The notes beneath the pieces were generated by a model, which ran no database searches, had not been told where the DNA came from, and saw only the letters and a list, made by a program, of their open reading frames with translations. Shown in pieces: positions 7,959 to 17,194 of a stretch of DNA of 64,000 nucleotides. A program made the translations under genes and the position numbers. The DNA comes from CAXMST01 sp963790085. Lineage in GTDB: Bacteria; Actinomycetota; Thermoleophilia; Solirubrobacterales; 70-9. The stretch spans positions 61,863 through 125,862 of the forward strand of contig CAWBNH010000012.1 in NCBI GenBank assembly GCA_963790085.1. The letters run 5' to 3'. Within the stretch, counting starts at the first letter, position 1. Every line of letters starts with the position of its first letter.

Positions 7959-9815
7959 ATGTGCGGCATTGTCGGATATGTGGGCGAGAGGCCGTGTCGC
8001 GACCTTCTGATCGCCGGCCTCGAGAAGCTCGAGTACCGCGGATACGACTCCGCCGGCGTTTCGCTGCTCGACGGAGGCAGGATCGAGAGCGTGCGCGCGG
8101 TCGGCAATCTCGCCAACCTCCGTTCGGCGGTCGAGGCGGCGGCGGGCAACGGGGCGGTCGCCGTCGCCGACGCGACCGCGACGATCGGGCTCGCCCATAC
8201 GCGCTGGGCGACCCATGGCCGCGTGACGGAGGAGAACGCCCATCCGCACGGCGACTGCTCCGACGAGGTTCACATAGTCCTCAACGGCATCGTCGAGAAC
8301 CACGCCGAGCTGCGGCGTGAGCTGCAGGCGGAAGGGCACGTCTTCAGCTCCGAGACCGACGCCGAAATCGTCGCGCACCTGATCGAGAAGCACTACGCGG
8401 GCGACCTCGCCGCAGCGGTCCGTGGGTCGTTCGCCGACCTGCGCGGGCACTACGCGTTTGTCGCCATGCATGCCCGGCACCCGCAACTGCTGGTCGGGGC
8501 CCGCCAGGAATGCCCGCTGATCATCGGGGTCGGCGAGGGGGAGAACTTCCTCGCCTCGGCGATCCCGGCATTCCTGCGGGAGACGCGCCGGGTGATGCAG
8601 GTGGAGAACGGCGACATCGTCGTCATCAGCCCCGACGGGGTCGAGATCACCGACGCCGCCGGCACGCCGCTTCAGCGTCAGGTCGAGGAGGTCACCTGGG
8701 ACGAGGACGCCGCCGAGCGCGGCGGCTTTCCGACCTTCATGACGAAGGAGATCCACGAGCAGCCGGACGCGGTCGCCGAGACGATCGCGGACCGTCTCTC
8801 CGACGACGAATACGTCAACCTCGAGGAGCTCGAGATTCCACCGGAGCGGGTCGCCGAGCTGCGCCGGGTCGTGATCGTCGCCTGCGGCACCTCCTACCAC
8901 GCGGGCCTGATCGGTCGCTACGCGATCGAGCACTGGGCCCGGCTGCCGGTCGAGATGGACATCGCCTCGGAGTTCCGCTATCGCGACCCGGTGATCGGTC
9001 CCGATGATCTCGTGATCGGCATCACCCAGTCGGGAGAGACCGCCGACACCCTGGCGGCGATGCGCTTGGCGCGGGATCGCGGCGCCCACGTGATCGCCCT
9101 GACGAACGTGATGGGGAGCCAGGCCACGCGCGACTCAGACTCGGTGCTGTTCACCCGGGCCGGGCTCGAGATCGGGGTGGCCGCGACGAAGACGTTCACG
9201 AGCCAGGTCGCGGCGATGTATCTGCTCGGCCTCTGGCTCGCCCAGGGACGGGAGCGGCTGCCCCGCGAGCGGATCGCCGAGCTGATTGCGGAGATGAAGG
9301 CCCTCCCGCATCAGATCGAGGCGACGCTCGCCAACGTCGAGGACCAGGTCCGCGCCGTCGCCCGCAGCCATTACCAGGGTCGGTTCTTCCTCTACCTCGG
9401 ACGGCACATCGGGCTGCCGGTCTGCCTCGAGGGGGCCTTGAAGATGAAGGAGATCTCCTACATCCCGTCCGACGCCTACGCGGCGGGCGAGATGAAGCAC
9501 GGGCCGATCGCGCTGCTCGATGAATCGACGCCGGTCGTCTGCGTCGCCACCGACAGCCCGATACTCGAGAAGATGCTCTCGAACGTGGCCGAGGTCCGCG
9601 CCCGCGGGGCCGACGTGATCGCGATCGCGACGGAGGGCAACGAGGCCGTGCGGGAGACCGCCGACCAGACGATCTTCATCCCGAGCACGGACTGGATCCT
9701 GCAGCCGATGCTGGCGGTGCTCCCACTGCAGCTGCTCGCCTACGACACTGCGCGGCTGCTGGGCCTGAACGTCGATCAGCCGCGCAATCTGGCGAAGACC
9801 GTCACCGTCGAGTAG
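7959..9815 (+). CDS. glmS: Glutamine-fructose-6-phosphate aminotransferase (isomerizing)
   Basis: Makes glucosamine-6-phosphate from fructose-6-phosphate and glutamine, the first committed step to UDP-GlcNAc. The 618-residue protein begins MCGIVGYVG, with Cys2 as nucleophile after Met removal. The N-terminal Ntn amidotransferase domain (about 1-220) contains THTRW-like AHTRWATHG and the NGIVENH segment. Two SIS sugar-isomerase domains follow, with CGTSYHAG, the TQSGETADTL phosphosugar loop and the C-terminal PRNLAKTVTVE, the family ending. The length is normal. The ATG at 7959 is fixed by the catalytic Cys at position 2. No upstream glmS ribozyme is seen. Confidence 0.97.
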   Translation: MCGIVGYVGERPCRDLLIAGLEKLEYRGYDSAGVSLLDGGRIESVRAVGNLANLRSAVEAAAGNGAVAVADATATIGLAHTRWATHGRVTEENAHPHGDCSDEVHIVLNGIVENHAELRRELQAEGHVFSSETDAEIVAHLIEKHYAGDLAAAVRGSFADLRGHYAFVAMHARHPQLLVGARQECPLIIGVGEGENFLASAIPAFLRETRRVMQVENGDIVVISPDGVEITDAAGTPLQRQVEEVTWDEDAAERGGFPTFMTKEIHEQPDAVAETIADRLSDDEYVNLEELEIPPERVAELRRVVIVACGTSYHAGLIGRYAIEHWARLPVEMDIASEFRYRDPVIGPDDLVIGITQSGETADTLAAMRLARDRGAHVIALTNVMGSQATRDSDSVLFTRAGLEIGVAATKTFTSQVAAMYLLGLWLAQGRERLPRERIAELIAEMKALPHQIEATLANVEDQVRAVARSHYQGRFFLYLGRHIGLPVCLEGALKMKEISYIPSDAYAAGEMKHGPIALLDESTPVVCVATDSPILEKMLSNVAEVRARGADVIAIATEGNEAVRETADQTIFIPSTDWILQPMLAVLPLQLLAYDTARLLGLNVDQPRNLAKTVTVE

Positions 9816-9861
9816 CCGCCCGGCCGCGATGCGGCTTTTCACGGTCGGGCGAGGCACTAGC

Positions 9862-11535
9862 ATGCCCAACGTGCAGATCTGCCTGCGGAGACCAGCTCTC
9901 TCACTCCTGATCCTATTCGCCGTTCTTGCCGCTCTCGCCCTCGCGGCCTGCGACGACGACGGTGATGGTGATCTCGGGCCCGACCCAGCGACGGTCGCGC
10001 CCCCCGAAGCCCCGATCTACGGCGAGGTCGTGGTCGGGCCGGAGGGCGACCAGAGGGACGACCTGCTCGCCGCGCTCTCGAAGATCACCAACAACGACGA
10101 TCCCGAGGGCCTGATCCGCTCCGCGGTCGATTCGAGCTTCTCCGAGCAGGGCATCGACTTCGAGGACGACATCGAGCCCTGGCTCGGTCAGCGGGTCGGC
10201 GGCTTTGTGACCGAGATCAGCGCCGAGGGGGCGGAGGGGGCCCTGGCGCTCGCGGTCACCGACGAGGGGGCCGCGCGCGAGGCCGTCCAGAAGGCCGCCG
10301 ATGCCGACCAGGCAGCCGAGACCGACGCCAGCTACGAGGGCGTCGACTACCAGGTGGACGAGGACGGGAACGCCGTCGGGATCGTCGGCGATTTCCTCGT
10401 CGGAGGCACCGAGGGCGGGCTCAAGGCCGCGATCGACGCGGCTGCCGGCGACTCGCTTGCCGACGACGGCGAGGCCGCCGGGGCGCTGGGCGACGCTCCG
10501 TCCGACAGCATCTTCCGGGCCTATCTCGACACCGCTCAGCTCGTCGACCTCGCGGTCGAGGAGGGGCTGATAACTCAGGAGGACCTCGATGCCGCGATCG
10601 GCGATCAGGCCGAGGCGCTGAAGGAGGGCCCGGTCGTGCTCTCGGGCGGCGCGACTGCGGACTCGATGTTCCTCGAGGTCGCGGGCCCGAGCGGCGGTCA
10701 AGCGGACTCGGGCTCGATCGTCTCCGAGCTCCCCGCCGACTCCTGGCTGGCGATCGGCGTGCCGATGATCGGCGACGCGATCAGCGCCGGCTACGAGTCA
10801 TTCCTGCAGAGCTTCGAGGCCGGCCTCGAGGGCGTCGAAAAGCAGGGGCTGAAGGCGGTCCCGGAGGGGATCCCCGGCGCCCAGCTGCCCGAGGGGCTTC
10901 CCGAGGGGCTGCCCGACATCGAGGCGGAGATCCGGCGCGCGACCGGGCTCGATCTGAGCGAGGACTTCGACTGGGCCGGCGACCTCGGGCTGTTCGTCGA
11001 GGGCTCGTCGCTGCTTTCGATCGGCGGTGGCCTCGTGATCGAGACCGATGACGAGCAGGCGGCGGCCGCGACTCTGGCGAAGCTGCGCCGGGCGCTCGGC
11101 CGGCAGCGGGACCTGCGGATCGTCGAAACGCCGGACGGGTTCCAGGTCCAGACGCTGGAAGCGCCGCTCGGGGCCGAGGTCGCGATTCGCGACGGGAAGG
11201 TCGTGCTCGCGGTAGCCGGCACCAGCGTCGACGACGTGCTGTCGCCGGCCGGCACGCTGTCCGACTCGGAGAACTTCCAGGCGGCCTCTGAGGCGCTCGG
11301 GGAGGGCCTCGAAGCGGCGCTCTACATCGACTTCCCGGCGATCGTCTCGCTGATCGAGAGCAGCGGCCTCGCTACGGGCGACCCCTCCTACGAGGAGGCG
11401 AAGCCGATCCTCGATGCGATCGCCTACCTCGTCGCGGGAGGGGGCAGCGACGGAGACCGCGCCTCCGGGCGTCTGGTGCTCGGCCTGCGTGACGCCGGCA
11501 GCGACTCGGGGGCGTCCGCGGCGATCGTCCCGTGA
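9862..11535 (+). CDS. DUF3352 lipoprotein
   Basis: A 557-residue predicted lipoprotein: basic N-terminus, hydrophobic segment and lipobox LALAAC (Cys at about 30), then a very acidic mature part. The segment EAPIYGEVVVGPEGDQRDDLL and the repeated pattern of ~100-residue blocks (a value or derivative computed per block, then LDTAQLVDLAVEEGLI) are characteristic of the DUF3352 family, common in Thermoleophilia and cyanobacteria. The function is unknown. I chose ATG at 9862 because it starts directly before the signal sequence and has CGAGG upstream; ATG at 9829 would add 11 residues. Its stop overlaps the acpS start (GTGA). Confidence 0.85.
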   Translation: MPNVQICLRRPALSLLILFAVLAALALAACDDDGDGDLGPDPATVAPPEAPIYGEVVVGPEGDQRDDLLAALSKITNNDDPEGLIRSAVDSSFSEQGIDFEDDIEPWLGQRVGGFVTEISAEGAEGALALAVTDEGAAREAVQKAADADQAAETDASYEGVDYQVDEDGNAVGIVGDFLVGGTEGGLKAAIDAAAGDSLADDGEAAGALGDAPSDSIFRAYLDTAQLVDLAVEEGLITQEDLDAAIGDQAEALKEGPVVLSGGATADSMFLEVAGPSGGQADSGSIVSELPADSWLAIGVPMIGDAISAGYESFLQSFEAGLEGVEKQGLKAVPEGIPGAQLPEGLPEGLPDIEAEIRRATGLDLSEDFDWAGDLGLFVEGSSLLSIGGGLVIETDDEQAAAATLAKLRRALGRQRDLRIVETPDGFQVQTLEAPLGAEVAIRDGKVVLAVAGTSVDDVLSPAGTLSDSENFQAASEALGEGLEAALYIDFPAIVSLIESSGLATGDPSYEEAKPILDAIAYLVAGGGSDGDRASGRLVLGLRDAGSDSGASAAIVP

Positions 11536-11924
11536 GCTCGGCCGCGGCGGCGAGGCCGGGGATCGACCTGATCGAGATCGAGCGCGTCGAACGCGCCCTG
11601 GCGCGCCGCCCGCGGCTCGCGGAGCGCCTGTTCAGGGCCGGCGAGCTGGCCTACGCGCGGGATCGGGCCCGCCCGGGGCGTCACCTCGCGGCCCGCTTTG
11701 CCGCCAAGGAGGCCGCCGTCAAGGCCCTCGGCGGCGGCGTGCCGCTTCGCGACGTCGAGGTCCTCGGCGGCGAGGGCGGCGGGCCGGGGCTGCGGCTGCA
11801 CGGGACGGCGGAGCAGCGGGCCAGATCGCGGGGGCTCCGGTTGGCGGTCTCCCTGAGCCACTCGCGTGAGATCGCCGCCGCGGTCGTGGTGGCCACCCAT
11901 GTCGACCAGGCGCAGCGAGCCTGA
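11532..11924 (+). CDS. acpS: Holo-[acyl-carrier-protein] synthase
   Basis: Transfers the 4'-phosphopantetheine arm from CoA to the serine of acyl carrier protein. The 130-residue length fits AcpS. The two signature motifs are present: GIDLIEIERVE at 10-20 (Asp binds Mg) and FAAKEAAVKALG near 56-67 (Glu and Lys of the active site), with the LSHSREIAAAVVVA strand near the end. The GTG start overlaps the stop of the DUF3352 gene. It precedes nnr in the same direction, an arrangement (acpS-nnr-alr) common in bacteria. Confidence 0.93.
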   Translation: MSSAAAARPGIDLIEIERVERALARRPRLAERLFRAGELAYARDRARPGRHLAARFAAKEAAVKALGGGVPLRDVEVLGGEGGGPGLRLHGTAEQRARSRGLRLAVSLSHSREIAAAVVVATHVDQAQRA

Positions 11925-11973
11925 CCGGACCGCGCCGGCCGATCCGGGCGTTGGTTCAACTACCCTCGGAGCG

Positions 11974-13494
11974 ATGGACCCAGAGACCTGGCTCTCACCC
12001 CTGTTCGACGCTGCCGCCATGCGCGAGACCGATCGCTGGGCGATCGAGGACCGAGGTGTTCCCTCGCTGCAGTTGATGGAGACCGCCGGCGGCGCCGTTG
12101 CCGAGGCGGTCGAGGCCGTCGCCGGGTCGGGCCCCGTCCGGGTCGTGTGCGGGAAGGGCAACAACGGTGGGGACGGCCTGGTCGCGGCGCGGGCACTCGC
12201 CGAGTGGGGCACCGAGGTCGAGGTCGTGCTGCTCTGGGACGCGGCGGAGCTCAGCCCCGACTCGAGCGCCAACTTCGAGCGCTATGCCGGGGAGGTGAGG
12301 AGGCCGGAGCCGGACGAGCTCGGGGGCCTGCTCGCGGGCTCCGGAGCGATAGTCGACGCGATCTTCGGGACCGGTTTTGCAGGCGTCGCCCGCGATCCGG
12401 CCGCCGCGGCGATCGAGGCGATCAACGAGGCCCGCTGCCCGGTCGTCGCCTGCGACATCGCCTCGGGGGTCGACGCCGCCACCGGCGCGGCTCCAGGCGC
12501 CGCGGTGCGGGCCACCCGGACCGTCACCTTTCACGCCGCGAAGCTCGGCCACCTGATCGAGCCGGGCCGCTCGCTGACCGGGGAGCTGATCGTCGCCGCC
12601 ATCGGGATTCCGGCGGGCGCGCCGGTGCCGCCCGCGGGAGGGATGATCCGCGAGTCGATCCTCGACGATCTGCCGCGCCGGGAAGACCGCTCGAACAAGT
12701 TCAGCTCCGGCAACGTGCTCGTGGTCGGCGGCTCTCGGGGTCTGACCGGAGCAGTCTGCATGGCCGCCGAGGCGGCGATCCGGGCCGGGGCAGGGTACGC
12801 GGCGGTCGCCGCGCCGGCTGAGCTGGAGCCGATCCTCGAGACGAAGCTGACCGAGGTGATGACGCTCGGGGTGGCGGGCTCGGAGGGCAGCCTCGAGCCG
12901 CAGGCCGCGGGGCCGATTCTCGCACGCAGCGAGACCGCCGACTGCGTCGTCCTCGGGCCCGGCCTCGGCAGGGCGCCGCACGCCGCCGAGCTCGCCCGAG
13001 AGCTGGTCGCTGCAATCGGGGTGCCGCTGCTCGTCGATGCCGACGGCCTCAACGCCCTCGGCACCGACCTCGAGGCCGCGGCCGTCCCCGGCCGGCCGCT
13101 GGTGCTGACCCCTCACGCGGGCGAGCTCGCCCGCCTGCTCGGCGTCGATTCCGGCGCCGTCTCCGCCGCCCGGCTCGACTCCGCGCGCGAGGCCGCCCGG
13201 CGCTGCGGCGGAATCGTCGTGCTCAAGGGCACCGACACGATCGTCACCGACGGCGAGCGCATGGCGATCAACGCGCTTGCCAGTCCCGGGCTCGCGACCG
13301 CCGGTACCGGCGACGTGCTCTCGGGAGCGATCGCGGCGCTGGTCGCTCGGGGGGTCGAGCCGTTCCGGGCGTGCGCCGCCGGGGTCCTGGCCCACGCCCG
13401 GGCGGGCCGACTTGCGGCCGAGCGAATCGGGGCGGTGGAGTCGGTGATTGCGACGGACGTGATCGGAGCGCTGCCCGCGGGGCTGGCCCGCTGA
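11974..13494 (+). CDS. nnr: Bifunctional NAD(P)HX epimerase / dehydratase
   Basis: Repairs hydrated NADH and NADPH. The 506-residue protein fuses the YjeF_N epimerase domain (about 1-215, with KGNNGGDG at 61-68) to the ribokinase-like ADP-dependent dehydratase domain (about 230-500, with the GTGDVLSG anion-hole motif near 443 and HAGE in TPHAGELARLLG). The length matches fused bacterial Nnr. ATG at 11974 lies 7 nt after TACCCT (11961-11966) with no Shine-Dalgarno, so the message may start at or next to the ATG. The stop overlaps alr by one base (TGATG). Confidence 0.94.
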   Translation: MDPETWLSPLFDAAAMRETDRWAIEDRGVPSLQLMETAGGAVAEAVEAVAGSGPVRVVCGKGNNGGDGLVAARALAEWGTEVEVVLLWDAAELSPDSSANFERYAGEVRRPEPDELGGLLAGSGAIVDAIFGTGFAGVARDPAAAAIEAINEARCPVVACDIASGVDAATGAAPGAAVRATRTVTFHAAKLGHLIEPGRSLTGELIVAAIGIPAGAPVPPAGGMIRESILDDLPRREDRSNKFSSGNVLVVGGSRGLTGAVCMAAEAAIRAGAGYAAVAAPAELEPILETKLTEVMTLGVAGSEGSLEPQAAGPILARSETADCVVLGPGLGRAPHAAELARELVAAIGVPLLVDADGLNALGTDLEAAAVPGRPLVLTPHAGELARLLGVDSGAVSAARLDSAREAARRCGGIVVLKGTDTIVTDGERMAINALASPGLATAGTGDVLSGAIAALVARGVEPFRACAAGVLAHARAGRLAAERIGAVESVIATDVIGALPAGLAR

Positions 13495-14612
13495 TGGATG
13501 CCTTTCAGCGGGTCACGGCCTGGGTCGACCTGGCCGCGGTCGAGCGCAACTCCGCCCGCCTCGCCGCCGCGCTGAGTGCCGACGTCGCGCTCTGCGTGGT
13601 CGTCAAGGCGAACGGGTACGGGCACGGGATGGTCGAATGCGCGCGGGCTGCCATCGCGGGCGGTGCCGGGATGCTCGCGGTCGCGACGGCGGGCGAGGCG
13701 TTCGAGCTCCGTGGCGCGCTCGAGGAGCCGCCGATCTTCGTGATGGGGGCGCTCACCGATCCCGAGCTCGACGTGGCCCTCGGCGCGGGGGCGGAGCTCG
13801 GGGTCTGGCGCACCGGCTTTCTCGACGCGGTCGCGGAGCGTGGAGCGCGGCTCGGGCTGCGGCCGCGGGTGCACGTCAAGTTCGACAGCGGCATGGGCCG
13901 GCTCGGCGAACGCGACCCGGTCGCAGTCGAGCGGCTGCTCGCCCTCGCCGCCGACGACGAGCGGGTCGAGCTTGCCGGGCTCTGGACTCACTTCGCGACC
14001 GCGGACGAGCCCGACTCGCCGTTCTTCGAGGAGCAGCTCGAGCGCTTCGGGGAGCTCGGCGCGCCGGCGCGCCGGCGCTACGGTCTGACGCTGCACGCGG
14101 CCAACAGCGCTGCGACGCTCCGCTCGGCCGCCTCGCACTTCGACATGGTCCGCTGCGGGGTTGCCGTCTACGGCCTTGATCCGTTCGGCGGCGATCCGGC
14201 CGAGTCGGGGCTCGAGCCCGCGATGAGGATCAGCAGCTATGTGGCCGACGTCAAGCGCTTCGGGCCCGGCGACAGCGCCGGCTACGGACGCCGCTGGCGG
14301 GCCGAGCGCGAGACCTCGGTCGGAGTGGTACCGATCGGCTACGGCGACGGCTACCGGCGCGGCCTCGGCAATCGTGCGGACGTGTTGATCGCCGGCGAGC
14401 GCTACCCGGTGGTGGGGACGGTCTCGATGGACAACATCACCGTCGACCTCGGTCCCGAGCCGGCGGTCGCGGTCGGCGAGGAGGTCGTGGTTCTTGGGCC
14501 GAGCGGCGGCCGGCGGATCGCAGCCGAGGAGCTGGCGCGCCTGCTGGAGACGATCAACTACGAGATCACCTGCGGGATCTCCCCTCGGGTCCCGCGGCTG
14601 GCGCGCCGGTGA
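13494..14612 (+). CDS. alr: Alanine racemase
   Basis: Interconverts L- and D-alanine with PLP for peptidoglycan synthesis. The 372-residue protein has the PLP-binding Lys38 in VVVKANGYGHG, the barrel motif HVKFDSGMGRLG, and the second catalytic base Tyr in DSAGYGRRW of the C-terminal beta domain, which ends with YEITCGISPRVPR. Its ATG sits in TGATG shared with the nnr stop, and its own stop overlaps the GTG of the next gene, so the whole block from nnr to the CCA-adding enzyme is probably one operon. Confidence 0.96.
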   Translation: MDAFQRVTAWVDLAAVERNSARLAAALSADVALCVVVKANGYGHGMVECARAAIAGGAGMLAVATAGEAFELRGALEEPPIFVMGALTDPELDVALGAGAELGVWRTGFLDAVAERGARLGLRPRVHVKFDSGMGRLGERDPVAVERLLALAADDERVELAGLWTHFATADEPDSPFFEEQLERFGELGAPARRRYGLTLHAANSAATLRSAASHFDMVRCGVAVYGLDPFGGDPAESGLEPAMRISSYVADVKRFGPGDSAGYGRRWRAERETSVGVVPIGYGDGYRRGLGNRADVLIAGERYPVVGTVSMDNITVDLGPEPAVAVGEEVVVLGPSGGRRIAAEELARLLETINYEITCGISPRVPRLARR

Positions 14613-16057
14613 GCGCTGGGGCCGCGGCGAGGATCGGGGCCGCGCTAGACGCGAGCGAGCGCCTGACGGCGCTGCGGGCGGGTCTGGCCGGGGAGCTCCC
14701 GTCCGGCGCATGGATCGTCGGTGGCGCGGTCCGCGACGCGCTCGCGGGCCGGGTCGTCGATGACATCGATCTCGTCACCGACGGCGACGTGCCGGCGATC
14801 GCCCGCCGCGTCGCCGGGCTGCTCGGCGGCAGCGCCTTCGAGCTCTCCAGCGAGTTCGAGACCTGGCGCGTCAGCGGTCCCGGCAATGCCTGGACGGTCG
14901 ACGTCGTCGCACCGCGGGCGGCGACGCTCGAGGCTGACCTCCGGCTTCGCGATCTCACCGTCAACGCGATTGCGGTGCCGCTCGCGGGCGGTGAGCCGGT
15001 CGATCCGACCGGTGGCATCGAGGACTTCGAGGCGGCGCGACTGCGGGCTGCATTCGACGGCGCCTTCGAGGCCGACCCGCTGCGGATGATGCGGGCGGCG
15101 CGGATCGCCGCGACCTTCTCGCTCGAGCCGGACCCGGCGACGATCGCGCTGATCAGGGCATCGTCCGGGCGAGCGGCCGAGCCGGCGCCCGAGCGCCGGT
15201 TTGCCGAGCTCAAGGCGATGATCGCCGGCGAGCGCCCGCTACGCGCGCTCGAGCTGCTCGACGAGCTCGGCCTGACCCCGGTCGTGCTGTCCCCGCTGGC
15301 GGCCCTGCGCGGCGTGGTGCAGAGCCCCAATCACCACCTCGACGTGCACGATCACACGATCGAGGTGCTGCGCCGCTGGCTCGCGGTCGAGGCCGATCTC
15401 GAGCCGTATGCGGGTGCCGTGGCCGCTGACGTCGAGTCAGCCCTCGGGGAGCCGCTCGCCGACGGCCTGACGCGACGAGAAGGGATCCGGTTCGCGGCGA
15501 TCTTGCACGACATCGGCAAGCCGGCAACCCGAAGTGAGCACGGGGGCCTGATCAGCTTCCGCGGTCACGACCGGATCGGGGCGGAGATGGTGACCGACTT
15601 CTGCCGCGGTCTCCACACGAGCAGCCGCTTCGCCGGCTACCAGGCCGCGCTGACTCGGCATCACCTGGTCCTCGGCTTCATGACGCACGAGCGCCCGCTT
15701 GACAGGCGCCGGGTCTGGGAGTACCTGAGCCTGACCGGGAGCGAGGCGCTCGACGTGACGATGCTGACGATCGCCGACCGTCTCTCCGCTCAGGGGGCCG
15801 GGGTGCCCGCGGAGGCGATCACGGCCCACCTCGACCTGGCGCGCGAGATGCTGGCCGAGATCGTGGCCTGGGAGCGCCGGGGCCCGCCGACGCCGCTGCT
15901 CTCGGGTGCCGAGATTGCCGAGCTGCTGGGGATCGAGGGCCATGCGATCGGTGCGGCCGTCGCCGAGCTGAGCGCGGCGCAGTTTGCCGGTGAGATCGTT
16001 GATCGAGCCGGGGCCGAGGCTCACCTCCGGTCCTGGTCGGCCAACGCCCGGGCGTAG
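14609..16057 (+). CDS. cca: CCA-adding tRNA nucleotidyltransferase with HD domain
   Basis: A 482-residue class II nucleotidyltransferase. The head has IVGGAVRDALAG (38-43 is GGAVRD) and the metal-binding DID at 52-54, followed by the RRFAELK-type neck helix. The C-terminal half has an HD phosphohydrolase motif ILHDIGKPATR near residue 298, with SFRGHDRIGAEM as the second ligand region. It adds or repairs the CCA end of tRNAs. That activity is required here because none of the six tRNA genes in the window encodes CCA. Poly(A) polymerase activity is an alternative for the family. GTG start overlaps alr. Its last 37 bases overlap the tail of the convergent glycosyltransferase gene. Confidence 0.9.
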   Translation: MSAGAAARIGAALDASERLTALRAGLAGELPSGAWIVGGAVRDALAGRVVDDIDLVTDGDVPAIARRVAGLLGGSAFELSSEFETWRVSGPGNAWTVDVVAPRAATLEADLRLRDLTVNAIAVPLAGGEPVDPTGGIEDFEAARLRAAFDGAFEADPLRMMRAARIAATFSLEPDPATIALIRASSGRAAEPAPERRFAELKAMIAGERPLRALELLDELGLTPVVLSPLAALRGVVQSPNHHLDVHDHTIEVLRRWLAVEADLEPYAGAVAADVESALGEPLADGLTRREGIRFAAILHDIGKPATRSEHGGLISFRGHDRIGAEMVTDFCRGLHTSSRFAGYQAALTRHHLVLGFMTHERPLDRRRVWEYLSLTGSEALDVTMLTIADRLSAQGAGVPAEAITAHLDLAREMLAEIVAWERRGPPTPLLSGAEIAELLGIEGHAIGAAVAELSAAQFAGEIVDRAGAEAHLRSWSANARA

Positions 16058-17193
16058 GCGGTCGCCAGTCGCGGGGCCTCGCGCCGCCGATCCAGCTGCG
16101 TGACGAGGTCGGCGTTCGCCCTCGCGGCCCGGTCGACCAGCGCGTCGTCGGCGAGGGCGCGGCGCAGGGCGGCGGCCAGGTCCGCGGGGTCGTCGCCGTC
16201 GAACAGCAGGGTCGTTTCGCCGTCGCGCAGCCACTCGCCGACCGCCGATTGGTAGGAGTGGATCGGCAGCGACCCCATCAGCCCGGCCTCGATCGCCCCG
16301 AGGCTGGTCCCGTCGGCGACGGCGGCGGCAACCGAGACCCGCGAGCGTGAGTGCATCGCGAGGATCTCGGCGTGGGGGGCGTAGCTGGTCGGCTCCGAGA
16401 TCACCCGCAGGCGCATGCCCGCCAACCCGCAGACGCGTTCGGCCTCCGCCCGCAGTGCCGGGGAGAGGAAGTAGGCCTGGAGCTCGTAGCCACTGAGCAG
16501 GTCCGCGCAGCCGGCGAGCGCCGCCAGCACGGTTCGCGGCCGGTAGGCGAGGTCGGCCTGAAGCCGGGCCGCGATCGCCCGCCGGCCGCTCGGGGGAGTG
16601 GCGGAGCGCTTCGCCACGGCGGCCTCCCGGTCGAAGCCCCCGCCGGTGATCATCACCGGGAGGAACCTGCCCTCGAACCCGAGCCTCCGGCTCAGCGCGA
16701 GGTCCCGGTGGGTGTCCGCGAGCACGTAGTCGGCCGCCGCCATGACGCCGCGCAGGCGCGGTCGGTGCCGGGGGACGCGCAGGTAGTAGTAGAGGTCGAT
16801 GCCGAACAGCCCGACGATCCAGGGCGGGAAGCGACCGGCGAGTTCCCGACGCGCCTCGAGGGCGAGGTAGCCGCCGGCCTGGGTCTCCATCGTGTGCATC
16901 AGGTCGGGCTCGATCGCCGCGATCACCCGGGCCAGCTCGGCGGCCCGCTCGCGGTCCATCAACGGGCCGTCGTGGGCGCTGCGCCGCAGCGGTGCAACGG
17001 TGATCGAGCGGTGCGGCGCCGGGTAGTGGTCGAGCACGAATGGATCGACGTGCAGGGTGACGTCGCGGAGGTCGTAGTGGACCGGGGTGTGGGTGGTGGC
17101 GAACAGGTGGACGTCCCAGCCGCGGTCAGAGACCGCCGCCAGGCAGCGGACGACGTGCGTGCTGATCGGCGCCCCGAGGACGATCAGGCGCAA
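16021..17193 (-). CDS. Glycosyltransferase (family 4-like)
   Basis: A 390-residue GT-B type protein. The N-terminal half begins LRLIVLGAPISTHVVRCL and contains PDLMHTMETQAGGY and a DYVLADTHRDLALSRRLGF segment like the acceptor-domain ends of family 4 enzymes. The C-terminal half has the donor-binding stretch SVAAAVADGTSLGAIEAGLMGSLPI, equivalent to the E-x7-E motif. The donor and acceptor are unknown; surface polysaccharide is a reasonable guess. TTG at 17193 gives the expected N-terminus and lies one base after the stop of the upstream gene, so the two are co-transcribed. It converges with cca with a 37-bp overlap. Confidence 0.75.
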   Translation of the reverse strand: MRLIVLGAPISTHVVRCLAAVSDRGWDVHLFATTHTPVHYDLRDVTLHVDPFVLDHYPAPHRSITVAPLRRSAHDGPLMDRERAAELARVIAAIEPDLMHTMETQAGGYLALEARRELAGRFPPWIVGLFGIDLYYYLRVPRHRPRLRGVMAAADYVLADTHRDLALSRRLGFEGRFLPVMITGGGFDREAAVAKRSATPPSGRRAIAARLQADLAYRPRTVLAALAGCADLLSGYELQAYFLSPALRAEAERVCGLAGMRLRVISEPTSYAPHAEILAMHSRSRVSVAAAVADGTSLGAIEAGLMGSLPIHSYQSAVGEWLRDGETTLLFDGDDPADLAAALRRALADDALVDRAARANADLVTQLDRRREAPRLATAYARALADQDRR

Positions 17194-17194
17194 G